Shown here: in pieces, positions 32,065 through 42,900 of the stretch
Numbering within the stretch: the stretch's first letter is position 1
How the letters are laid out: the number at the start of each line of letters is the position of its first letter
NCBI GenBank assembly: GCA_036785325.1
Contig: JAXIVH010000018.1
Location: 2,815,145-2,879,144, forward strand
Length of the DNA stretch: 64,000 nt
Source of the DNA: Urophycis tenuis
Lineage: Eukaryota; Chordata; Actinopteri; Gadiformes; Phycidae
Direction of reading: 5' to 3'
Position numbers and translations under genes: made by a program
Notes under the pieces: model-generated
Seen by the model: the letters and a program-made list of their open reading frames with translations, nothing else
Told to the model about the DNA's origin: nothing
The model's database searches: none

Positions 32065-35000
32065 ATGACGTTCTTACTGGGTTATTATCTGCTGCTGCTG
32101 GGGTCCGGCCAGTTGACCTCAACGTACGGGCCCTACCAGAGGGCACAGAAGACCGGAGACATCCTCCTCGGGGGTCTCTTCCCCATACACTTTGGCGTGG
32201 CGTCTAAAGACCAGGACCTGGCGGCCAGGCCAGAGTCCACTCAGTGTGTGAGGTAACGTGTCACTCACTGGTTTGAATGAATCGGTGGTTCAGTCCATCA
32301 GTAGTTCAGTCAGATATGGTTCTATTGAATCGTCAACACTTTCTACCATGTTCGGGAGACAGGACAGTGTTGTGGGTGTTTGACTCCCAGACAAAATGTA
32401 CTTGGTTTGATCGCCGTGGTCCGCAACATCCTGTAGTAGGCATCCTCCAGCAAGATGCCTTGCCTAACACCTGACCTGCTGCTGAATGACAAGTATCTGA
32501 ATTCACAGGGGAGTCGCTCGGAGTGAAAAGCTAGTAAACAGTGGCCTGACTCTCCCTCCGGCAGGTACAACTTCAGGGGATTCCGCTGGCTGCAGGCCAT
32601 GATATTCGCCATCGACGAGATCAACAACAGCAGCTCCCTGCTGCCCAACATCACGCTGGGCTACAGGATCTTCGACACCTGCAACACCGTGTCCAAGGCG
32701 CTCGAGGCCACGCTGAGCTTCGTGGCGCAGAACAAGATGGACTCCATCAACCTGGACGAGTTCTGCAACTGCACCGACCACATCCCCTCCACCATCGCCG
32801 TGGTGGGGGCGTCGGGCTCGGCGGTCTCCACCGCCGTGGCCAATCTGCTGAGTCTGTTCTACATTCCTCAGGTGAGCCCGGGCCCAGACGCACCACCTGC
32901 ACACGCTCAACATTTCCAAAATGGCCGACTCTGGCATTGACGTTTGGTCACCAAATCGGAGTAGTGGGAACTTGCTCATACCGACTCATACATCTAGAAC
33001 ATCGCAAAACGTCACTTCTGCTGCAGACAGACAGACAGACAGACAGACATACTTTATTGATCCCTGAGGGAAATTACGAGCAACCGCCCTCTTTGAATTG
33101 ATAAATTCCAGCTTCATACTAATTTTATATTTTATTTTGTTCAACCTATCTGACCAGATGAGGCTCAATGAGATACCATAGAACATAGAACAATTCATTA
33201 GGATTACAGCAAGACAACACAAGAACAGGACAATAGACATTCAGACAAGCATTTGTACTACACTCCTTTGAAAACACTGAGAATCATTTCAAGATGATTG
33301 CATGCTATAAACTTTATTACATGTTTGAGGAAACATTTCAGTGCCATTTGTGAGCGACTGCTGCTCTGTTTTACTGGAGGTAGAGGCAGCAAAGGTATCG
33401 CGCAGTAACAAGGAGTATCAGGTAGAGGGCCACAGATGACAGAGAAACCGTAACAGCAGCACAATAGGCTTTGGTAAACCAACAACATGCAAGATTTAGT
33501 CTGCAAGGGTTGTGAAAAAAAAGTCACAAAGTCACACATCAGGGACACACACACATTTGAAACACACAGTGTTTCAACTGTTCCTTACCAAGACATTCCC
33601 TCATCCAACCCTGCAGCAGCATCTGGCAGCTCCAGTGTTTTGAATGAAACATTTTTTTCCAGTCATGTCCCCGTTTAAGTCACATGGCCAGAACCGGGGT
33701 GGGACAGACAGCCGAGATCTAAATCTAGAAGAGGTAAAGACATATTAAGAAGCTGATGGTAAAAAAGGGGCACACACACGATTCGGCCTACAGAATCCCC
33801 CCCTCCTCTCTCTCTCTCTCTCTCTCTCTCTAGTTATATATATATATATATGACCCATCACTACAGAGAACATCTCATCAACTGACTCTAGTAACTCTTA
33901 TGTTACTAACTTCTATTATACACTTGACCCCAGACCTACTAAACTTTTTGTTTAGAAATGTGGTTATGCACATTTTTGCACATTCTTCAACATTGATTGT
34001 ATGCTTTGATTGTTTTCAAAGTCACTTTGGATTATGTTGTCAGATGACATTCATGCTACATGTGAATGTGATGCAATGTAATGTGAGTGTGAATGCAGGG
34101 TTAAGGTGAATGCAGTGTTAAGGTGAATGTAGCCTAAACCGAATGTATTCTACAGATCAGCTATGCCTCCTCCAGCCGGTTGCTAAGCAACAAGAACCAG
34201 TACAAGTCCTTCATGAGAACCATCCCCACCGACGAGTACCAGGCCACCGCCATGGCCGACATCATCGCCCACTTCCAGTGGAACTGGGTCATCGCCGTGG
34301 CCTCGGACGACGAGTACGGGCGGCCGGGCATCGAGAAGTTTGAGAAGGAGATGGAGGAGCGAGACATCTGCATTCATTTGAACGAATTCATTTCGCAGTA
34401 CTTTGAAGACCACGAGATCCAGGCCCTGGTGGACCGCATTGAGAACTCCACCGCGAAAGTGATCGTGGTTTTCGCGAGCGGCCCCGACGTGGAGCCCTTG
34501 ATCAAGGAGATGGCCAGGAGAAACATCACCGACCGCCTCTGGCTGGCCAGCGAGGCGTGGGCCAGCTCCTCGCTGGTCGCCAAACCGGAGTATCTCGACG
34601 TCATGGCCGGCACCATCGGCTTCGCCCTGCGGCCCGGCCACATCCCTGGGTTCAAGGAGTTCCTCCAGCAGGTGCAGCCCACGAAGGTCAGCCACAACGA
34701 GTTCATCCGGGAGTTCTGGGAGGAGACCTTCAACTGCTACCTGGAGGACAGCTTGAGGCTGCAGGAGAGCGAGAACGGCACGCGCAGCTCGCGTCCGCTG
34801 TGCTCCGGCGACGAGGACATCACCAGCGTTGAGACGCCGTACCTGGACTACACGCACCTCCGCATCTCCTACAACGTGTACGTGGCGGTGTACTCCATCG
34901 CCCAGGCGCTGCAGGACATACTCACCTGCACGCCGGGCCGAGGGCTGTTCGCCAACAGCTCCTGTGCAGATACGAAAGCTATGGAGGCGTGGCAGGTAAG

Positions 35001-37648
35001 GCGACGATGAGAGACGGGCGAGCGGATAGACAGATAGGTCGTGAAGGAACACTAAGGGTTAGAGATTATAGGTGTTAGGCAGTGAATACAGAGAATGGTC
35101 ATGAAGGATCAGGTCGGGGTTTGACAGTGAATCCAGAGACTGGTCATTAGGGAGCAGGAATGGTCATGTATTAAATACAAACAGAGAAAGGCCTTAAATG
35201 AGCAGGAAGGCATTCTTGATAACACCTTGATAACAAGTCTGTCTGCATTCACTGTGTGAATGCAGACAGACTTGTTATCAAGAATGTGGATCTAAGGAGC
35301 AGCTGAGAGTTATTGCTGACGCAATCAAATCCAGAAACTTTTAGTTTGGAGTCAATCACTCCCAACACACTGCCGTGCACCATATCAACGAAGAACAGTC
35401 ATTACGCTCAGTGCACTTACTTGGTCGTCGTCAAACACCTAAACATGGAAGGGCTTCATCATCTTAACTTTCCATCCAATGTAAACTGACTCCACTCTGC
35501 TCCCCAGGTCCTGAAGCAGCTGAGGCATTTGGATTACATTGACAGCATCGGGGAGACGGTGCACTTTGACGAGAACTCTGACATGTGGGGGAACTACACC
35601 ATCATAAACTGGCACAGGTCCACAGAGGACGCCTCTGTGGTGTTTGAGGAAATTGGCTACTACAACATGCACGTCAAGAAAGGAGCCAAGCTCTTCATTG
35701 ACAAGGCCAAGATACTGTGGAATGGACACAGCACAGAGGTTATTCTAAGTACATTCATATGTACTTACGGAAAACTGTACATTAAGCAGACAGTATATAC
35801 TGTACATCTATATAGAGATATATGTATATAGACGTGATGGAATGCAAAATGGAATGAAAGTAAGAAATGTACCTAGATAACGATTATTATACTAGAATTA
35901 TTTTTATTTAATCATCCTTCAAGGATCATTTTGCAGGTTTTTGATTGCAGATGATAGAAGTGACACTGCAGGTTCCAATGACAATTATACTAATTACCAT
36001 TTCTACCATTTCTATCCTCACCTTCTTCTGTGATCATACACACCAGGTGCCATTTTCTAACTGCAGTGAGGACTGCGACCCAGGCACCAGGAAGGGCATC
36101 ATAGACAGTGAGCCCACTTGCTGTTTCGAATGCAAAGAGTGCTCGGATGGAGAATACAGTAACCATAAAGGTATTGACTCATGAAACAGCTGTCACTTGT
36201 ACTTTTAAGACCATATACCATTACTGCTGCACCTCAGTGCCTGTTTGAGTTGGTATTCCTTGTTTTGTTTCTTTTTTGCACATTTGTTTTTTATTTTTTG
36301 CACATTTTTGTCAGATGGTTGTAGATTGCCCTTTCTAGAGTTACTTGGTAAAATATTGAATGTGGAAACCTCAGCCACATTTTATTACTGCCATTCGTAT
36401 TGTTTGGGCAATGAAGAGTTTTGAGTCTTCAATATTACAACTTCAGCTACTGCAGCGGTGTGAAGACAAACATGGGATTTTGTTTGTTTATCTGTTCACA
36501 CAGATGCCAGTGTTTGCACCAAGTGTCCAAACAACTCGTGGTCCAACGGGAACCACACATTCTGCTTCCTGAAAGAAATTGAGTTCCTCGCGTGGACCGA
36601 GCCCTTCGGCATAGCCCTGACAATATTCGCCGTGCTCGGCGTGGTGCTCACAGCCTTCGTCATGGGGGTGTTTGTCCGATTCCGCAACACTCCCATCGTG
36701 AAGGCCACCAACAGGGAGCTGTCCTACCTGCTCCTCTTCTCCCTCGTCTGCTGCTTCTCCAGCTCCCTCATGTTCATCGGCGAACCGCAGGACTGGACGT
36801 GCCGCCTCCGCCAGCCGGCCTTCGGCATCAGCTTCGTCCTCTGCATCTCCTGCATCTTGGTCAAGACCAACCGCGTGCTGCTCGTCTTCGAGGCCAAGAT
36901 CCCCACTAGCCTCCACCGCAAGTGGTGGGGCTTGAACCTGCAGTTCCTGCTGGTGTTCCTGTGCACCTTTGTCCAGGTGATGATTTGCGTGGTGTGGCTG
37001 TACAACGCCCCGCCGGCCAGCTCCAAGAACCACGACATCGATGAGATCATCTTCATCACCTGCAACGAGGGCTCCATGATGGCCCTGGGCTTTCTGATCG
37101 GCTACACTTGCATCCTCGCCGCTATCTGCTTCTTCTTCGCGTTCAAGTCACGCAAACTCCCCGAGAACTTCACGGAGGCCAAGTTCATCACGTTCAGCAT
37201 GCTGATATTCTTCATCGTCTGGATCTCGTTCATCCCGGCGTACTTCAGCACCTACGGCAAGTTTGTGTCGGCGGTGGAGGTGATCGCGATACTGGCCTCC
37301 AGCTTCGGGCTTCTGGCCTGCCTCTTCTTCCACAAGGTGTACATCATCCTGTTCAAGCCCTCCAGGAACACCACCGAGGAGGTGCGCTGCAGCACGGCGG
37401 CACACGCCTTCAAGGTGGCGGCCAAGGCCACCCTCAAGCACAACACGACGTCCAGGAAGAGGTCAGGCAGCACGGGCGGGTCGTCGGCCTCGTCCCCCTC
37501 CTCATCCATAAGCCTCAAGACCAACGGCGATGACTGTGAGCCCGGTGGCGGCCAGCCTAGGATCCACAGGCCCAGGGTGAGCTTTGGGAGTGGGACGGTC
37601 ACTCTGTCACTGAGCTTCGATGAGTCGCGGAGGAATTCAGTCATGTGA
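32065..37648 (+). CDS. casr: extracellular calcium-sensing receptor (6 coding exons)
   Basis: Class C GPCR that senses external Ca2+ and signals through Gq/11 and Gi; in fish it is linked to calcium and salinity sensing. Exons: 32065-32252, 32565-32871, 34156-34995, 35508-35738, 36047-36170, 36504-37648. They join in frame to 944 aa (human 1078; known fish proteins are about 940). Seen: signal peptide (about residues 1-19), Venus-flytrap domain with SKALEATLSFVAQNK, SYASSSRLLSNKNQ (Tyr equivalent to human Y218) and WLASEAWASSS (Glu equivalent to human E297). The cysteine-rich linker spans exons 5-6 (CCFECKECSDGEYS). The single last exon holds all seven helices, including NRELSYLLLFSL and KFITFSMLIFFIVW. 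The tail keeps KATLKHNTTSRKRS, matching the human T888/Arg-rich region, and FGSGTVTLSLSFDE, and ends soon after. The exon 4 donor (GAG|GTTATT) is weak. Confidence 0.97.
32350..32515. mobile_element. degenerate SINE-like repeat, casr intron 1
   Basis: B-box-like GGTTTGATCGCCG, with CAGCAAGATGCCTTGCCTAA and CTGCTGAATGACAAG, recalls fish tRNA-derived SINEs. It is degenerate and has no clear ends. Confidence 0.35.
33025..33260 (+). repeat. (GACA)n-headed interspersed repeat, casr intron 2
   Basis: Six or so GACA units are followed by TACTTTATTGATCCCTGAGG and an AT-rich body. It is the best-preserved copy of this family in the window. Confidence 0.7.
33809..33850. repeat. (TC)n then (TA)n microsatellite, casr intron 2
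   Basis: A pure TC run followed by TA dinucleotides. Confidence 0.9.
35211..35287. repeat. perfect 26-bp inverted repeat with 3-base loop, casr intron 3
   Basis: Arms 35227-35252 and 35256-35281 are exact reverse complements around TGT. A further pair (CATTCTTGAT at 35211, ATCAAGAATG at 35278) extends the symmetry. The transcript would fold into a tight hairpin. It may be a foldback-element remnant; a small-RNA role is untested. Confidence 0.85.
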
Positions 37649-39675
37649 TATCTCCCTGACGTACGGAAACATTACAAGCCCGTTCTGAACCCATCGGCCA
37701 TTCCCATAGTGGGAGTCCACTTCAAAGTTGCATTTGTGTCTGTTATGATGACGTAGATGACATACAGTAGATGTTGAAAATTGATGATTCAGAATTGTAA
37801 ATAATTTTCAGCACTCAATATTAATATGGAATATTTATTTAAATGATTTGGTCTTCATTCATTTGGCAATGTCATAAATGCAATTTGTTTCAATTAGTCT
37901 ACAAATACAATATTCTGTACACAGTGTTCTTGTTCTTGTTCTCAATTAAAATATAACAACATAGTAAACAATTACTACAATAAAAGCAAAGCAGTTCAAT
38001 GTCAGTCAAAGTTTCACTATTTGTACCGATTTTTTTATTAGAGTTTTATTTTCTATAGACATTCTTGGACATTCTTGAAGTGGATTGCAGAGATTAGTGG
38101 ATAAATGACATCATATAGGCCTATTACAGTATCTACTTTACTATTACTTTAGAATACAATATTGAATACTAAGTCATTAGTAATATTTTCTTCGTAGAGT
38201 TATGTAGAACGTTTGGCTATAGCTCTAGGTTTTTTTCAGATTATTCAGATTATAAAATGTACCGAAAGATCTCAACAGCCGATCGTGGCAGTTTATTTGA
38301 CACGTGGCTGTCGTCGGCCAACGTCACACAGCGAGCAAACAAAACGAAGCCACGTTTATGAGAAGCAAAGACCATTAATACATTGTTGTTTAAAAAATTT
38401 TTTAACAGTAATCTGGACATGGGTGATTATACATTGGTTATACATTGGTTATCATAAGATCACTTTCATTAGAGATACATAATAGCGAATAGGCCTTATC
38501 ATTTTCAGAAACGATGTAACGGAAGTGTAAATCTTTGGCAAAGTACCAAGAAGACTAACCGTAATTAACGGCTGTTAAAAGGCAATTGCATGCATAATTA
38601 CATGTGTTTATAGGCTTTTATTGTGAAACCCAGACCCCGGAAGCCACCTCCTCCTCTTTTAAGTCTTGACCTGATTCCAAGTCGTGTCGCTCTGGTTACA
38701 CCACTGCATCAGCTAGGAGGATGAGGTAAAGTAACTTTAATATACTATTCGACATAGATCGACTAAGAAAGTACCGTTCATTTATGCCTAGTCTATTTAA
38801 CTTTGTAAACATATATGCACAGCGCAATCGTTTCTCAACGATGCCAATGACTATGGGGTTAGGTCTGCAGTTTCGTTTTAGTGGCAATCAGTTATTTGCA
38901 TCGGTCATTTACCTGGCTTATATCAGGATACGATGTGTTAAAACGTCATAAATGTCTGATCATGGGATTTGTTTCTTTAATCCTGCAACATGAACGGTGC
39001 AAATTCCATGATCAGACGTTTGCACCATCTCCCGAAACTTGCGGTGTGTGAGGGTTGAGTTGAAACAAGGTTATTAACGTGGTTGATTGCGCGATCTCCG
39101 TTGTAGGATTGGATGTACATTTTTACCTTTTAACTTCGTCGTTGGTCAGTAACGTGATCATGAATGTTGACTCTTCAGACCTACTACCAAAGAGTATTAC
39201 GCAGGGGGGACAGACGAAGTGGGTAATAACCGAGAGACGTAACGTTAGAGATAAATAGCAATGGCAATGGCTAGTTTTGTACCTGGATATGGTGAATTCG
39301 AGGAGAGAAGCTATGCTAAACTCGACCCTTTTTGAAGGGACGTCTGTTTAGCATACCAACTCGTTGTCTTTACTGTATTTGATTAGAAATTGCACTAGAA
39401 ATGAGAAATTGCAATTCCAAAAATGTCCACACGACTCTTCGTGGTGCAATGAAAACAACGCGTTGTGTTTCCTGGAAGATATCGAATTGCTTTATGGAGA
39501 GAGCCACTTTTTCAAAGGATGGGAACATGCAGTAAATACCACCTGAAAAGCCTGTTTCTTTGGCTCACATCTCATTGTAGTCCTACATTGTCAATGGTGT
39601 GCAGTAGCACCCTTGTTTGCCATGCAATCTCATGAGACTCAATTCACTAACTTTTGTTTGTCTCTTTCTTTACAG
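37649..39675. other. casr 3' UTR and spacer upstream of b4galt4
   Basis: ATTAAA at 37945-37950 and AATAAA at 37979-37984 are candidate casr polyadenylation signals. The b4galt4 promoter and first noncoding exon should lie towards the right end but cannot be fixed. An imperfect 20-bp inverted repeat lies at 38952-39019. No coding exon is seen. Confidence 0.5.
37979..37984 (+). terminator. casr: candidate casr polyadenylation signal
   Basis: AATAAA about 330 bases after the casr stop; an ATTAAA variant lies 34 bases upstream. Confidence 0.5.
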
Positions 39676-39903
39676 TTTATGTGGGCTGCACATCAGAGTC
39701 GTGTGTTGAATAGACCCTATCTGATGAAACGACGGCAATGGCTACTCAAAGCTGACAAACAATATGATTCCTATTCGCTACCATGAACAGATAACCTTGG
39801 ATCCTTGGAGCTGTTTTCACCACAGTGACCTGCGCACCACACCAAAACGAAAGCCGAGACGGCCATCGAACGCCAAAACAAATAGTTAACTGAGGGGGCG
39901 GCC
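39676..39903 (+). other. b4galt4: b4galt4 5' UTR portion of the first coding exon
   Basis: A consensus acceptor (TCTTTCTTTACAG) ends at 39675 and the coding ATG follows at 39904 in good context (GCCATGG). This implies an upstream noncoding exon. Confidence 0.55.
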
Positions 39904-42900
39904 ATGGGGTTCTGTCCTTCTATGCTCACACTTTCCCGCAGGGGAAAGTACATCATCGCCCTCCTTCTGTGTCTCTCTGCGTTGGCGTGGATCGCCACCT
40001 TCAAGGGGGACTCGGTGAAGACCTCCCCTGGGTACCCCGTGACGGTGCAGACCACGGTCAACGAGGACGGCTCGCAGGGCGGTCCGAGGCAAGAGAGGGT
40101 GCCATCGGAGGTCGTGTCAACCGGCCGTGCGCCCGAGGCCCTCTGCCCGGAGACCTCTCCGCTGCTCCGTGAGTAGACATCGTCACCGGTGAACGTCGTG
40201 GATGACACACCCGTCGCGATGTGTCGTGAACAAAGATTGCCGATGACGCGCTGTTAAGTCAACATTAAACATTGAAGTTGATTGGCGACATTATGTCAAT
40301 ACTTTTCATGACAAAACACATCACTCAGAGGCGGCGTCTACTGCGCATTGATCGAAAATGTAAAAAAAAAAAAGCATACGTCTCAAAGTGTATTTTGACT
40401 CTGAACCCGCCCACCCCCTTTAAAGCTGAAATGCTGTCAGCAGACAGTGTCACTGTTGATATATGTTGATGATACAGTGTCACTGTGATGTGATGTGATT
40501 GGCTTGGCTCGATCTCCACTAAGTGTACGGCGACTGTTACCTGCTTGGCTACGTAGCCAGGAGGGGAAACAGACTCCACTCAGCATGAAGAGAGTGATAG
40601 ATAGACTGATAGACTGATGTTATGATGTGAGATTGCGATGGCTATTATGGAACATCATTTTCTGATGCATGCCAAGTTAACCTTTTGATAACATCAAAGG
40701 TACCACAAATACCATTCAGGTCAAAAACAATGAGCCCACGAATTTGCCTTCAAGCCTTCAATTTCACACAACTTTAAATGGTTCTTTGTTACAATGTCAT
40801 ACTGTCATTGGTATGTTTTTAACACACAGACATGTATGGAGGTTTCAGTGTAGCCACTGCATCAGGCAGCATGAATTGTCTGAGTACACTGTTCTGGGCC
40901 ATCCTACAGCAGTCTGAGGTCTCCTGACTGAGCAGAGGTGTGGACCAGTATGAAGGCTTATGGAACAAAGGTTGTGTTGCAAAAAGGTCACTTGTTAACT
41001 TGTGGGACTGTATCCCGTTGTCCCTGGGGAATTTCATCGTCGATGATATCAGTGACTGCGACGCATAGTCTGTGTATTGTAGGGGCAGAGGACAAAAATG
41101 TATTCACTTGGTACTGAAGGATTTGCACCCATAGTACATTGTACTCTGTGTTTGGTGTACTGTGTTATGTATATGAATTAGGGCTGTCAAACGATTACAT
41201 TTTTTTAGTTGATTAATCGCATAGTATTGGTGAGTTAACTCCCGATTAATCACATTTTTAGAATTCTATTTGAAATCCACTCCAATTGAAGTTAAATGAG
41301 ATTATCAAATGTAATGACACATTGTCATTCATACCAAATGTACTTAATAGGTAAAAACTAGACCAATTGATCTCAAGGGGGTTTTATTGACTGGCTGTCA
41401 CTTACTGCATTTGTAGCAGCACATCAAGCAGTCACTTACAATTATTGAATGTAAAGTGGAACAAAAAACAAAATAAATTCTGATATGGATATTGACAGTC
41501 TGGGCAGAACTGAAAGTAGGCCTTTCAAGTGGAACTAAAAACAAAACAATAATTCTGATATGGATGTTGACATTCTGTGGGCAAAACAGAAAGTAGACCC
41601 AGAAGGACTCTTGTGGACCTTTCAAATTCACAGTGAGAACTCAGTGAACTCTGAACTCTGAGAGACTAAGTCTCACATTATTTTTTAATGATACAGATTG
41701 GTATTTCTCTAAACTTTCTATTTAGTTGACCTAAGCCAGCTGCTAAGACACACAAGGTTGGTCACATTTCTAGATGACAAGGCAGCTAGCTCGCTTTTTC
41801 TGAACATGACCTGAGAGGGAAAACAACCTTTCACAAGGTACATATGTGGCAGTTGTTGCCAAGTATTTCTTGGCAAGACATGCTAACTTGTTGAAGACAC
41901 AAGCATGTTTGCACCACCATTCTAAGGGACACTCCTCCTTGCAGAGGACTGGCTTGGCCCTATAGCGTGGAAGGCAGTTTTCAATGTCATCCTGGTCTGA
42001 CTCAGAGTCAAGCCTAGTTTATACTTCGCCGACTGCGTAATCCGTAATCCGACTGCGTAACTACGGACACCCCTCGAGCCCTCATAGTTCTCCGTCGTGG
42101 TGACGGATACGCAATGCAATTTCCCGCTTGACCAGTAGGGGTCGCCACGCAAGACTGGCCATGACATTCATGCAAGTAAATAAGTACAAAAGGGAAAAAT
42201 AGTTAAGAGGGGATCAATTAATAAATAAATAAAATAGAAAAGGGGATACATTATGAATGAAATGCTTTTAAAAGTAAAAACCGTACACACACTTGCAATT
42301 TGCCACCGTCTCTTTTAAGTTTCACAAATTCAAGTAGGTCGGCTTGCATTTTGGAGCTTTATGCGTCCATATAGTAAAGTGTATATATATAGCGTATATA
42401 TAGCGTATAAAGCGTATATACATTAATGGCGCTGCCAGTGTTTACGTTGTGATAGAAGTCGATAGCGATAGAATGTGATTCATTGTGAGTCGATTGTGAG
42501 TCATTCATGTGTAAATGACGTGTTTAGAGGACCAATCGCAGCCCTTGCGGTCTCTGTTGTGCGTTGACGGAGTGACGGATACTTTAAAAATATTTCGGGC
42601 CGACGGAGACGACGGAGAGGCTCTCCGTCAGGCTCTCCGTTGACGGAGAGGGCTCTCCGTACCCGACGTACGGCACTTTACGCAGAAGTATAAACTAGGC
42701 TTCAGAAGCAAATAAGAGAGCTGCCATCTTGTTTGGTGGCTCAGATAAGGGATCTTCCACTGGTTGCTGTCCACGTATCTCCTCCTTCAGAAGGCCAGCA
42801 ATCAATGCCCACACCTCTGCTCTTTCAGATCTGTCTAGACATTTGAGGTCCTTAAACCTCGGGTCAAGGGCAGTTGAAATCTTCAGCCATGTAAGGTTGG

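Noticed and set aside
34183..35052. 289-aa minus-strand open frame
   Set aside because: Antisense shadow of casr exon 3, whose plus-strand frame matches the receptor throughout.
36488..37033. 181-aa minus-strand open frame
   Set aside because: Antisense of the casr seven-helix exon; composition follows from the sense codons.
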